This document shows, one piece after another, positions 12,225 to 25,046 of a DNA stretch of 64,000 nucleotides. Each line of letters starts with the position of its first letter. The stretch's first letter is position 1. The notes under the pieces were generated by a model, which did not search any database, was not told where the DNA came from, and saw only the letters and a list, made by a program, of their open reading frames with translations. The stretch is from Selaginella tamariscina (lineage: Eukaryota > Streptophyta > Lycopodiopsida > Selaginellales > Selaginellaceae), in assembly GCA_003024785.1 (NCBI GenBank), contig PUQB01000012.1, positions 533,019-597,018 on the forward strand, written 5' to 3'. The position numbers and the translations under genes are program-made.

Positions 12225-13305
12225 ACTTCTATCTATTAGGTTTAAAATTAAAATAATAATCTATCTAGAAAAAACCTCCCGGAACAAGAAATCTTAGATA
12301 TGGTTTCAGTCATGATATTAATATATTTTCTCTTAATTAATGAATTTAATTAAATAACAAACAAAAATGGTATGTAAACACATAAATTTATAATGCTTGA
12401 ATTATTAAGGGTTTTATAAAACATTAATTTGTAGATTAAATTTAAAAACAAACTGCTGAGAGGAAAAAACTAAATACAAATAATTTGATATTGTTCATCT
12501 ATTATTTTGAATATAAAGTATGTTAGATTCATTGCAATCTTATATACTTTAATAACAACCACTATAAAAGATTGATCTGTGTATTTTTGCTTTTAAAAAG
12601 AAATATAAATAATTATTTGAACATATATAAAAATATTAATTTAATATATTTATAAATAAAAATACTTAATTAAAATTGACAATTTGAAAAATAAAACTCT
12701 CAATATCATTATTAATTTTAAACATTAATTATCATTAAATCCTCAATAATAGTATGTAAATTTTATAACTTTGTAATTATGAAATAAACTTTATAACGCG
12801 GTACAAGAATATTGTTTCTGTTGACTGTTTCATAACTAGATAATAAAAGAAAATTTTAAGAAATGCATACAATGTTATACACCCATATAATCATTCATAA
12901 TCAGGGCATACTAATATAAATTCATTACGTTCCTTTGAATATTAATTTTTTCTTTTGTTAAAGAACTTCTATAGATCTGGTGCTTTTTATTTATTAACTA
13001 TTATATATAAATTAATTAATTAAAAGAATTAAAGATTACTTATGTTAGTTATTATTAAAACTTTGTTTTAGTTTGTTTATCATTTTAACCTTATCATTTA
13101 TTAAATAGGGGTGACTATAATTACTTAATCTTTGATTTTACTATTTATGTACTAAAATCTATTTTAGTTTATTTAAAAATTCTATGAAAGGTAAATTTCA
13201 ACGATCTCTCTCTCACACACACACACACGCACGCAGTCCTTATGAACTTACTCGTAACATGCATTAAGAAGAAATCATTAAGAAAATATTACATATACAC
13301 AAAAC
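12225..13305. other. AT-rich intergenic stretch
   Basis: Very AT-rich, with poly(A)/poly(T) and TAATTAAT runs; a short (CT)(CA) microsatellite lies at about 13205-13235. No ORF of interest. The 3' untranslated region of the following minus-strand gene should occupy the right edge. Confidence 0.6.
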
Positions 13306-14016
13306 CTATATAGATGCAATTGGTGTAGAGTTTAAGAGCCTCTCTACTTCATCTGCTGCCTCCGCTTGTATCTTCCATTTCTAAATAAATAAAAAAATAT
13401 TTAGTACTATGCTCTTTTATTTATTATTATAGTATATGAATATTTAAGTCACACACACATGCACACGCGTGTATGTATGTACACAATATATAGATAGACA
13501 AACATACCTTTTGGAGCTCCTCTACTTCCATAAGGCCTTGAATTTGTTCCTCAATTCTTGCCTGTTTCATGGACATAAGATTAATATAGTCATCAAGGAT
13601 ACTTAATAATAAATCAAAACAAAATGGTTAAATACCACAGCCCCCGCAGTTTCTATGGCAATCACGTCTGTGTCCATCTCCACCTCAATCTCTATCATGG
13701 ATGCAATCTGAGCAATCAGAATCATGAGAGAACAAATCTCTCTCTCCCTCTCTCTCTCCCTCTCTCTCTCCCTCTCTCTCTCCCTCTCTCTCTCTCTCTC
13801 CACACACACACACACACACACCTTTGCATAGTTATCTATCAGTTCTAGTTGTGCAGTCAAGCGTTCATCAATTCCTTCACGTGCCTTTCTGACTCTCTCA
13901 ATCCTTGCTCTTAATCACCAAAAACAAATAAACATATAAAAAATTTATAAATATATATTGTCAAATCTCATAACGTGTATGTACTTATTGGTTTCGTAGT
14001 AGTCTTCTTATGTTAA

Positions 14017-14047
<31 letters not shown>

Positions 14048-15961
14048 CATACGTACCCATACATATCCTGCCCTATAGACTCCATTTTGTTCTGGAGCTG
14101 ACACATTCGAGCCAATCTGGTCACCTGTTTCAAAAGAACAATCAAAACTCTGGAAAGGTACATAAACTTGACATGTTAATGTGTATAAACACACCACACA
14201 CACCTCTTGTACAGCTGAGTCAGTCAACTGTTGAAGCCGTGATTGGAGAAGTTCATACTGTGACAAAAGCTCCTGCCGCAATGCTATAGCATCCGCCGTC
14301 CTCGAGGGAATCTTAAAGGTGAACCAGTAATGTATACAACAGATAAATTTATGAAAACAGATTTAAGGTTAATGATTTTAACACAATATCAAATAAACTT
14401 GATAATACAATTATAGCATTAACTTACTTGATTAAGGCGAGGAAGTACAAAAGCATTTGCTATACCACCAAAGACAATTGCAGCACTGGCTCCAACAGCC
14501 AGTGTTCGAGGTAAATTTGGATCAATCAACGCTGTTGCTGCATTACTAGTCGCTAGAAGAAATGCTGCTGGTATAATTATTGAAGTATTGAATCCTGCTA
14601 ATCAACAAGTTGTATATATATGCACGCGCACACACACACTCAGACGTATATATACATACGTGTGTACATATATGTGTGTGTATTATGCTACGAAAGTAAA
14701 GGAGGGAACGTACTGTTCACACCATTTCCAGATTTTGGAGGTGCTCTAAGAAGACTGGTTTCACGTCCAGTTATATGGTTTGTGATTGACATTGGTTCAC
14801 TTGGTTGCCATCCTGGTGTTCTTGCAGGAAATGAAACCAATCCAAACCCTTGCTGTTGCACAAATCTGTGAAAGAAAAATGTGCACCTTTGTTTTATATC
14901 ACACGTGCACGCGCGCGCGCACACACACACAATATATCTATTTATCTATCTATCTATCTATATCGTGTGTGTGTGTGTTTCAAACCTTGGTGCAGCACAA
15001 GCAATGGTCACTCTCTCTCCTTCTTGTGCAGGAATTTCCACACTTTCAGTAGCAAATCTGTGAGTTCGAGCTACTCCATCTGGGGCTTTCACCTGGTCAT
15101 CACAACAAGGTGTGTGGGTGAGAGGGAGAGGGGAGGGAGGGAGGGAGAGAGATTACATTGAACGAATGGATTGCTGAATGTATAGGCCGCTTCATAAGCT
15201 GTAAGAATCGAAGTCCACGTTCAAATGCTGAAGCATTAGGACTGCCAGAAACAATCAAAACATACATATGTAACAATGTGTCTTGTCGAGGAGTGGGTGT
15301 AGCATTCATTTACAGGCAACAGACACATGTTGTAAAATGTGTATTATTAATATACACACGTTAATCTACAACAACAATGCACAAAATTACCCAAGAGCTC
15401 ACTTGAAGAGATTAAGACCTTAAGGATTCAGATTCGCAGCTTGTAACATGTCCGACATCAGTTCGTATTGATATCTGCATTTGCAACAGGCAACCAGCTG
15501 CAGAAGAAAAAAAAAAGAGTTTCATCTTATGAGTACGCGTGCGTGTGCACTTAACAAATACCTGAATACCGCATTGTGGTTACAACTGCTAGAGCAACTC
15601 TACAAGTAGGACATTTGACAACTTTCCCAAATGGAACCTAGTGTGCGAACTATAGATTAGTTTCATAAAAGCATACCTTGGACTGTGCGTGTGAGACGAC
15701 TCCACCCACACCCACACGCACACACAGACAAAAAACTACCTCGTCACCTGGTGGAAGCCCACGGTGTCTGACATCAGACATAACTCGTATAGCATCTGAA
15801 ATACGAAGTGTGCAGCCAAGCCTTTTATTACTGTGGCATATGTTGAAACATCTGGTTGACGCCATTCTTTGCCACCTACAACAAATAGTAATATAAGTGA
15901 CAGGGACTCACATATGTAATATGATAATCTCTCTCTCTCTCTCTCTATATATATTATATAT

Positions 15962-16000
<39 letters not shown>

Positions 16001-16521
16001 AACGATGGCCATTATCTATGCAACTTACGTGTCAATATATATGTGTGACACACACAAACCCGCATACACACACCCACACACACACACACACACACACACA
16101 AGTACATATCACAGACCTGACCTTGATCACTCCGTTTCTTACGCATTGAATCCAGCACAGACACTGCTAAATCTAGATTTCCTTGATCGACCGCAGCAGA
16201 GACAAGCTCCGAACACTCTGCATTCTTCAAAGCTCGACCTGAACTGTGATAATCGATCATCTGCATAGCTTCATCTGCACTTGTAGCACTTGTAGCAATG
16301 CCTCTGCAGAAATCTCTAAACTCTTGATCACATATCTCTCCATTTCGGGACCGATTGCACCTGACCACTATGAATCTACCTTGCTGCGGACCATACCTAA
16401 TCCTACTGGTACTAACTAGTAGAAGAGAACCACTACTAGATATGCATCTACCTCTACGAATTGCACTGTGAACAAAGCTAATGTGTGCGCTGTCGAATGC
16501 AGATACGATCATTGTCCACAC
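13306..16521 (-). CDS. Conserved plant protein: PPR-like region, four-Cys zinc ribbon, membrane segments, coiled coil
   Basis: Fourteen exons fit GT-AG splice sites: 16521-16122, 15875-15740, 15637-15562, 15497-15419, 15241-15157, 15092-14986, 14865-14714, 14597-14428, 14311-14204, 14124-14057, 13909-13822, 13707-13636, 13561-13508 and 13380-13306. The order matches a conserved land-plant protein often labelled PPR-containing. It has a basic, Ser-rich possible transit peptide; a PPR-like part (RQPDVSTYATVIKGLAA); a zinc ribbon (CPTC and CCKC pairs); the block FERGLRFLQLMKRPIHSA; two hydrophobic segments (IIIPAAFLLA and VGASAAIVFGGIANAFVLP); and a long C-terminal coiled coil. Function is unknown to me; organelle location is inferred. 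Exons 2, 3 and 4 each carry one single-base frameshift (-1, +1, -1); exons 5-14 read cleanly. Splice sites are intact throughout, so I favour sequence error over a pseudogene. Confidence 0.8.
13737..13821. repeat. (CT)n-(CA)n intronic microsatellite
   Basis: A CTCTCTCTCC-type tract passes directly into (CA)10 at the donor side of the intron between the 13909-13822 and 13707-13636 exons of the minus-strand gene. Confidence 0.9.
15929..15979. repeat. Hairpin microsatellite (CT)n-AT-(GA)n
   Basis: The intron holds (CT)8, a short AT-rich centre (ATATATATTATATAT) and then (GA)8, so the two arms are complementary and can form a hairpin. A (CAGA)n run follows, and a longer (CA)n lies at 16064-16100. 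Confidence 0.85.
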
Positions 16522-16671
16522 ATAGCTCTTCTTCCACCTAGCGATTGCTTATCCTCTAGTTATTTTCCACATCCATTTGTATGGTCCAGATGGACATTTT
16601 TCTAGAGACTCTACGGTCTCGATAAATATGTAAGTAAGGAAAATGACAAATGTCCTACATATAGCTAGGAA

Positions 16672-16719
<48 letters not shown>

Positions 16720-17107
16720 AGCCTAGAAATGTATATGCAGACATTACTCATCATGAGTATTCATTATATTCATAGAGAGAGATTTGCACTTATGTGCAGC
16801 AAGGAGTAAAAAATGCGTACAAAACATTATACGATGTGATGTCAAATTAGATACTTAGGAACTATCAGAACTAGAATATATATTTCCGGGACCAACCAAA
16901 ACAATGAGTCAATGTGTAGAAGGCAATTAATTAAATACTTGCTAATAAATAAGCATAATAAGCCCCCACATGTACACTTGTAACATAGGTAAGCTTCCAC
17001 AACATGAATAAATATCACCGGCTAAACTATATACAAATCTTGGTGTGACTCGAATTATATGTACAAACCTTGAATGCTAAAGCTAAGAGAGCTTTAACAC
17101 AACGCAG
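16522..17107. other. Intergenic region between two minus-strand genes
   Basis: Holds a (TG)n-(AG)n microsatellite at about 16674-16719 and no ORF. It should contain the promoter of the gene ending at 13306 and the 3' end of the RING gene. Confidence 0.5.
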
Positions 17108-18387
17108 TCAGGCTCCAGTACTCTCGTTAAACACCATTTCCTGAATTATTATTTTAGTCAGGATACTCCCTCTCTCTCTCTCTTACACACACACATGCAA
17201 CTCGCCTTGTCACAAACGGGGCAGTTCTTGCTTCTTTCCAGCCACTCAAATATGCATGCTAAATGGAAATGGTGACCACATCCTGTGTTAATCTTTGGAT
17301 TGTCCTGCGTATATACTGCAAACACAAACACCAACAAATTAGCATCTACATACCTCAATATACAAACACAGTATGTATAGCATGTGGAGTACAAAATGTA
17401 CCATCAAGACAAGTAGGGCAAACATCCTCATCATCAATAAGTGAAAGCATCGACTCGGTTTTAGTAAGCAGCTTCTGTTATCTACGTTGTCAGGATCCTC
17501 ATGAGCTTCAGCAGCTGAGTCAGAATTTTGTCTCGGAAGTAAAGCCATAGCTTCTATATAAACACACAATATCACATAACATATTAAAGTATAATAATAT
17601 AATGTGTTCACCGCCATATAACATACTTTCCTATGTGATATACACATGGATACGGATGTGTTGTAGAAACACACACACATACCACCAGCCTCGCTACTTG
17701 TCAGCTCAGATGAGAACAGCTGCTCATTCCAATCTTTTCCCGCCTAGAAACAAGGCCATCACGAGGTAGACGTACATATCTATGGTCCACTTCATGTCTT
17801 GGGTGCTCGGTACGTGTCCACGAGGGCCGAGTCGGAAGAGCGTGGCACCATGACACCAGATGAGACGGTGAATTTGAGTCGATGGTAGACCAGGTCCCGC
17901 AAATCTCTCAAACAAAGTCGAATACTGAACCAAGCAGTACATTCATACACACACATAAGTTAGTTATACATATGCAACAACAGATTTGTGTGCCTTACAT
18001 ATTCATCAAGAACAACGCAAATTATTATGTATATGTATAAACAAATGTGTGTGTGTGTGTGAAGTTTATGATAGTCTCGACACACACACACACACAACCT
18101 TAAATTTCTCAGAGTTGTAATATAATATGAAACATTGGAACCTTCACATGAATGCAGACAAAAACAGCCACAGTAAGCCGACGAGTTTGAAGCAAACACC
18201 AGGTCAAACTAAACCAACCAATGTATGTGCATATATAAATAAATACACACACATTACACCTTACCCAGTAAAGCAACCATCTCATGCAACCCTGGAAGCA
18301 AGTACACCGTTGATAGAGAGACCCATTAGGGTACGAAACCATCTCCTCCACATTCTCCGGCACCGGACAGCAGCACAGACTCCCCAT
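17108..18387 (-). CDS. RING-type E3 ubiquitin ligase (At3g02290-like family)
   Basis: Probable E3 ligase. Exons: 18387-18265, 17924-17683, 17553-17402, 17315-17206 and 17140-17108. The start MGSLCCCPVP is the Cys-rich N-terminus seen in this family, where it is thought to be acylated and to anchor the protein to membranes. The middle holds the family block DHRYVRLPRDGLVSRREK. The RING finger is split over two exons: EDVCPTCLD, then TGCGHHFHLACIFEWLERS and NCPVCDK. The last exon (EMVFNESTGA) follows an apparent GC-AG intron. The second exon contains three frame shifts, two of them in C and A homopolymers, and the third exon one missing base near 17470. With these allowed for, every domain matches in order. 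A non-coding 5' exon may end near 18527. Confidence 0.82.
18042..18098. repeat. (TG)n and (CA)n inverted pair in an intron
   Basis: Within the first intron of the RING gene, (TG)8 and (CA)9 lie about 20 bp apart and are complementary, so the transcript could form a stem. Confidence 0.85.
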
Positions 18388-18952
18388 TTCTTCTTGCCAG
18401 AAAATCACACATTAAAGAAAAAATTAGTGAACTAATCATGAGATTACCAGAACACCTCCCCTGACATCAAGCTGGAATTCAAGAATCTGAATGCCCTAAA
18501 CAGTGAGAAATCAATAATACATACCTTGCCAATTTCTTCACTACTTGAAGATCGCCATATCCTACCTCAGCTCCTACTTATGATCGATCCGAATCAAGCT
18601 GTGAAGATAAAAATTGTAAATTCTAGGTAGAATCCAGAATCTCTTATATTAGGGCTACGTGTTACCCAAGACTAGGGCCAAGCAGAATATTCCGTTTGAT
18701 AGAAGCACTTGCACTAATTGAAAGCTTCCAACCTGTTGATTATAATTCAACACTAAGTTATGCAATTTTGTAATTAGTATATTTACTTTAAATAAACAAT
18801 AAAAATACTAGGATTAATTAATTAATTAAAATTAAAACACTAAAGATTAAGTATTTTTATAATAAATTACCATAAATATATTTATATTAAACAGACAGTC
18901 AATAAACTTTACCTTTTACATAATAATTTGTCTATGCTTTATGTATATATAA
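18388..18952. other. Intergenic region, probable 5' exon of the RING gene
   Basis: On the minus strand a good donor (GGCAAG followed by GTATGT) at about 18527 suggests a non-coding first exon for the RING gene. The rest is AT-rich, with no coding potential. Confidence 0.4.
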
Positions 18953-20728
18953 TTAACAGTTTTTAAGTGTAGTGTTTGCAAGTAGAACATACGCTCCAGA
19001 ATCGCGGGGCTTTATGCTAGAAATCCTCCTACTCGCAACAGCCCTTGTTTGAACATCTGTGTGCGCCGTACACGCTCCAAGGAAGGACTTCCAGCCCGTG
19101 GCATCCGGTTCAAAAGGCATACGTTGCAACAGTTCCTCGGACTCCATCAGATGCCCGGCTCGAGCGAGCAAGTCGACCATCAAGCTGTAGTGCTGCTTAA
19201 CTGGTTTAAGTCCATAATCCATGCTGAGGGATCCGAAACAAAACCCTCCAGAGTAAACCGCACCAACGTGCGTGAACGCAAGGAGCAGCCAGCCGAACGA
19301 GTCCCCGTTCGGAAGCTCGGAGGTGTTACCGGTGTGAAACATCTGGATTGCTTCGGTGTAGAGTGCATTCTGAGCACACGCAGCCACCATCGCATTCCAA
19401 CAACACAAGTCGGTATGTGGGAGCCTCTGGAAGAGGGCCTTCACATTCTGTATTTGCCCGTTCTGGGCATATGCAACCAGCATTCCCACCCACGATGCTT
19501 GGTTTCTCTCAGGCATTCCATCGAACACGTATTTAGCCTCTACTATATGTCCACCTCGTGAGTACCCATACACCATTGCAGTGTACGCCAGTATATCGCG
19601 TTCCGGCATGGAGAAGAACACCTGTTCGGCCTCTTCCAGATGTCCAGAGAGAGTAAACGCATGCAGCAACAGTGTCCAGGAGACTGCATCCCACTCTTGC
19701 ATACTATCAAAGAAATGCTTCGTGTCTTCTACTTGTCCGAGCTCGACATGCGCACCTAGCATTGCCGTAGCCGAGACAAGGTTCCGCTCCCTCATTGCTT
19801 GGTAAACCTCCTTTGCAGCCTTTAAACACCCGTTCTGTGCATACGCTGTTAACATAGCGGTCCATGAGACAATATCGTGCGCCTGCATTCTATAGAACAC
19901 CTCCGTGGCTCTCTCGATACACCCACATGATCCATACATACCAGCATGATGGTGTTTGACACTAAGCTCCTCTCCGGCATACGAGCATAAAACGAAACAG
20001 CCTCACTGAGATTTCCGTTCTGGGCGTACGAGGAAAGCATTGCATTCCACGACACAACATCCCACTCACGCATACCGTCGAAGAGACGCTTAGAGTCGTC
20101 TACTCTGCCGTTCAACGAGTAGCACGACAACATGGCGTTGCATGAGACAGCGTGCCACTCAGGCATCCGTAGAAACAAGTGCTTCGCCTCCTCGACCAGC
20201 CCGTTGTTGGCATACGCTGCGATCATTGTCGTCCAAGAGCAGAGGTTCCTCTCCTCCATCGTGTTGAAGAGATTTATAGATGTTTGAAGCTCCCCTGCTC
20301 GAGCGTAAGCCCCTAACATGGCTGTCCACGATACCAAGTTCCATTCAGGCATGGAACTGAACATCTTCTCTGCTTGAGGAAGATGCCCATTCTGGGCATA
20401 TGCAGCAACCATCGCAGTCCAAGCTATAAGGTTCCTCTCCGGCATGATATAGAAGATCTGTTGAGCCTGTCTTAAACTTCCACCCCTGGAGAATGCAGCT
20501 AGCATAGCAGAACACAAACCACATTGTGTTCCGGCATTTCATCGAACAGAAGCTTTGCCCCCGCGTGTCCCCATTCTGGGCATATGCACAAAGCATTATT
20601 ACCCACGAATATATATCTTTGTCATGGATCCCATTGAATGTCTTCCTTGCCTGTTCCACATTCCCACATTTTCCGTACATCTCTACGAGCTTGTTACATT
20701 CGTAGACGCTAGTTGGCGTGAAGAACAT
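18953..20728 (-). CDS. PPR protein made of short MPERN-type repeats
   Basis: A run of about 31-residue PPR units. Each has the pattern MPERNLVSWTAMLGAYAQNG, with position-specific substitutions, as in the S-type arrays common in lycophytes. The start MFFTPTSVYECNKLVEMYGK at 20728 already lies inside a PPR-type context; no transit peptide is seen, so an upstream exon is possible. The C-terminal part (HYSLMVDLLARAGHLMESEE, then GAYVLLANTTLKNC) is E-domain-like and ends without DYW. The frame shifts near 20560 (a G5 run where six G are expected), near 20510 and near 19940. The motif series continues across every shift, so the gene is probably real with sequence errors, or a very young pseudogene. 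Expected role: site-specific binding of organellar RNA. Confidence 0.85.
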
Positions 20729-20865
20729 AACAGAATATTAGTCTGTACGTATCTTATACGCACACATACGTTATAGACACCACGTACGTACATATTTGAA
20801 TATATATGTATCTGTATACCTGTTATCATTTTAAATTGATCATGCCACCTTTCTTTCTCTTTTCT

Positions 20866-23387
20866 TTAGTCTCTTTCTGCTTCTCCTTCATATGTTTGTC
20901 TCTTTCTTTTGTATATTTGGTTTTTCTCTCTCTTTTTTGACCCTGTTTTAGGACAATACATAAGAATACGTTGGATGAGATGTGTGTGTGTGTGTGTGTG
21001 TGTTACTTACACATTTCCAATAACACAAGAAGCTGAGGAAAGCAAAGATGATAAAAGATATCTGGAATTGTATCTGCGTAAAAAGAATGAAAGAAGTGAT
21101 AAGTCATCACTTGGGTGTGTGTACAGACATATAGTGTACTTACATGAATAAATATTGATGCCCCGCAACGACTGTAGCGAGTGGCCAAATATCTCTTGAG
21201 CCGCAGTAGCTTCAGCATACAGAGCGAACGCTTTTGTGGAAAACTGAATTACACTGCAGACCATATACACATTGTGTGTGTGTGTGTGTGTGTGTAAGTT
21301 ATGAATATTAATGAACTTATTGTTTAATAGTAAGTCTGATAGAATCCAGTGTATTCCACACACACACAATGTAGAACCTGGTTGAGCATGAAGAATGATG
21401 GCTACATTGAACAGAAATGAGTTCATAAGCGTCCCCCATACCTACAACAATGATCATATTAATGAGTATGATATGGTTAACGACAGGATTAGTGATTATT
21501 TATTTATACATTACTAGCAGAGTAATTAATACTTCATGGGATGGATCGTGAAGAAAAGAAGCCTCATCCCAGGTGCATTTCTCCAGAAATTAGAGACATA
21601 ACAAAGTAGTAGCAAAAGACGGCAAATGCAGTGGTTCCTAACAAACCTGTATATAGGAAACGATTATTAACGTAGTTTGTATACAATACGACGTAACATA
21701 CATGTGTATATACGTATATGATAATATAGTTTACCCCATGCAGAATCCAGCTGAATAAAAACTTGGTTAAGAAATGGAAACCTTGGGGTGTAACCAGCAT
21801 ATACACAATAATATGTATAAAGCCATATTATTGACAAAACCAACCTGCAGAGTTTCACTCAGTACGTGTGTGTGTAGATACGTAGACGTATGTATAGATG
21901 CGTATGCATCTATGTATGCTTAGTATATACGCATACCCAAGAATGCCAAAAATGAGCTTTGCCAGGTACATAAGCACTGTGAGAGCCCAATGCGCATCTG
22001 CCTGAGAAATAATTAAGAGTTAGTAATCAATAATTATGCGATTAATGTCGTGGTTGAATAATTATCTAATGCATATTAAGAGTCACAGGCCTTAAATGAA
22101 ACTTAATTCCATACGAGACCACACTTAACTAATAACTTAATTAACTCAATGAATATCCGATGTTTAATATTACAAATGCTAATGAATGTGAAACAAATGA
22201 TTATCTTCTTATATATAATAATATGATATAATGCATTATACCTTCTCCCCTTGTGGAAAGGCCTCTTCAAGAGCTTGCACGTCATCCTCCAAAAGAAGAA
22301 GCTCCTGTATTGAGCTACATATACGATTAAAGTATGTTAAAGTGCGTATGTATTAGGAAATATACACATACACATTTATATGTATTGTGTATGTTCATTG
22401 TGTATATTGATTCACTGACCTGTTGTGCTTTCTTAACATTCTTCCTGAACTTCCTCCCTTTCTTGCCACCCTCTCATCGCGTTGTAAGCCTAATATCACA
22501 TTCTTAACTTCGTTCCCACGCTTCCCTAGCTCAGTCGCTCCTGTACAGACTAGCTTAGTAAAATTTATAAATTAAACAACACACACGCAAGCACACAAAC
22601 CACACATACACACAACATGTGCCATATATATTATTGATAGTATACTATAACATGTGTATAATGACCTTTATGTATTGTGCTCGAGTGATGACACATTTCG
22701 GCCTATTTTTGAAAGCGAGTATCATACTCAAGGGCAAAGTTGCAACACCAACGCCTCCAAACATCTGGAGAAGGCAAGTGTTAGGCTACACATTACGCAT
22801 GTGTGTGTGTGTGAACTTATGCAAAGGCACATAAAAGCTCATTACCGAGAAAAATATCGACCCAACAATGGTGTTCAATGCTATAACATAAGTTGGAAAG
22901 GACGAGCGTAATGTCCAGGTAGTTTTAACCAGGGCACCGGAAGTATAAGCTGAACACTGCACACAAAACGTGATACTCTCCATTCACATACATACGTTAT
23001 ATATATATATATATATATATGCTTAAATGTAAGTATGTGTGTGTGCGTGTGTGTGTGTGTAGAGAGAGAATAGGCTTACCATGAGGGTGGCATTCGGACC
23101 AGCGCTAGGAGGATTCAAACAAGGAGCCTTAGAATTAAGCGACGTGAAGTCGTTTGTGAAACTAACTGTTGCTGATGAAAGCCGCCTCACAGTAAAATCA
23201 ACATAGCCAATAACACCTGGAAACACCATTTGTTATGCATATACACATAACATGTGTGTGTGTGTGCGCGCGTGTACCATATAAAATGCCAAGAAACAAT
23301 CCAAAAACTGCGACCATGATTCCTGTCCATAGAGCTGCACTCTTCATTCGATCCATCATTGAGCTGTAGCAGAAAGAAAGTAAGATC

Positions 23388-23483
<96 letters not shown>

Positions 23484-23864
23484 TTAATTGTGATGTATTA
23501 CATATGTGTAAAGCTTACTCTTCTTGGTCGCCCTCGTAGTAGAAAATGGCAAAGGGTATGATAAGATATACAAGAATGGTATCCAAAATGTAGACTCCCC
23601 ACCATAGCTGCTTCATTGGCAAGGTGAGCTTACAAGCCCCAATATACAGATTGTGCTGGCACGATCTTCGATTTGCAACATCCGTGGGAAGCATCAGAAT
23701 GGAGAGCTGTGCTAGGGTTAACCGAACACCACAATAATCTTTGGAAGATAAGCTTGATTGTTGTCATCTGGATGCTGATATCTTATCAATATGTACACAT
23801 TTACCAAAAACACAAGTATTGAGATGATTATAACGATCACAAGCAGCACAATGTTGTACTCCAT
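20866..23864 (-). CDS. LIMR-family (LMBR1-like) multi-pass membrane protein
   Basis: Roughly a dozen short exons follow the order of plant LIMR proteins (about 500 residues, several membrane helices). Visible blocks on the minus strand: [20 protein letters not shown] (first helix, start at 23864), [133 protein letters not shown] and [19 protein letters not shown]. Single-base frame breaks occur near 23735, 22530, 22480, 21572, 21435 and 21050; several are one base short in T or G runs. A basic C-terminal exon (20942-20866) is tentative. Animal relatives include lysosomal cobalamin transport proteins; the plant role is not known to me. Confidence 0.82.
23401..23478. repeat. (CT)n-(AT)n-(GT)n compound microsatellite
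   Basis: The tract moves from CT to (AT)18 and then (GT)20 inside the first intron of the LIMR gene. It is among the longest simple repeats in the window. Confidence 0.95.
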
Positions 23865-24156
23865 CCTCCTTCACATGAACCCTAGCGGTTGTTATCGCCC
23901 AAAAATTCAAAATGCCCTGAAAACAGAGACCGTACATCTGCCCTAAATTGTTTTCGTACACACACACACACACACACAATATATATATATATATTTTTGA
24001 ATTTTGAGTTTTTTGACAAATAAGAATATAGTAATTAAATAAATGAAATAAGTTAAAAGAGATTGTGCTTTGTAGTATTAATTTGTGGTAAACAAGAAGA
24101 AAGTTCTATTTGGGTTTGACTAATAGGGCACAGTACATAGGGATTCTCGGAAGAGC
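23865..24156. promoter_or_regulatory. Divergent promoter between the LIMR and GRAS genes
   Basis: Only 292 bp separate the two opposite start codons. The interval holds a (CA)n-(AT)n microsatellite at about 23959-23993. A promoter role is inferred from layout. Confidence 0.45.
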
Positions 24157-25014
24157 ATGGGAGCTATGACGCCGCCGACATTGACGCACTCGAGGAGTGA
24201 TAACAGTGATTTTGCTTCTCCATTGGCGCTCAAGCTGCAACAGGTATGGCTACAGACTCAGCTACATAAGAAATCCAGTGAAGATAGCTCTTCTTCAGGA
24301 GATAATGTTTCTAGATCTTCAGATGTAGCAGATACACAGCGGAAGACAGATTTTGCACAATTGGAGACATCTGTAGATATCCCTCACAATTCTTTAGATT
24401 TTACACCGTTGGGTACAGATACCCACTTGAAAACAGACATTTCTTCAGATTTTACAGCTGCCCAAGTTGAGACAGACGATTTTGCACCATTCGGAACGGA
24501 TATTTTGTTTAATTTTTCATCTGTAGCAGATGACCAGTTGGGGGAAACCATCTCCAGAGTTAATACTGATCCCGATCTGGAATACCTTTTCAATGAGTTG
24601 ATGAACGAACAGGACGAGGATGGTAATAAGGAAGCAGAGATAAGTGATACTTCAGCCGTCTTAAGTTTGGAACAGGAGCTTATGAATCTCATAACGCCTT
24701 CAGAAGGTGTCGATAACAAACAGGACGTTGTGAAGGGTGTTGAGAATAGACAGGAGTTTGAATACGATGAGTACGAGGATGATGAGAGAAGATGATGATG
24801 AAGCAGATGTAGATGAGTTTACTTCTCAGCCAGAGATGAGGTGCTCCATCTCCAGAAGTCTTTTTGACAGTCAAGAAGAATGGGATGCGGGTTTCGATCA
24901 AGAGAATTACGATGAAACAGGTATGTGTACTTTTAAAGTAGATCATATGTACACACACAACACACACACACGAGCAAGCGACAAACAACTCTACATCTAA
25001 GTGTAGTGTATATA

Positions 25015-25046
<32 letters not shown>

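Noticed and set aside
13603-13860. ORF with a long Arg-Glu run
   Set aside because: The Arg-Glu part is the intronic (CT)n repeat; only the flanking pieces are exons of the minus-strand gene.
15897-16268. A 123-codon plus-strand ORF
   Set aside because: Half is microsatellite and half is antisense to the first exon of the minus-strand gene.
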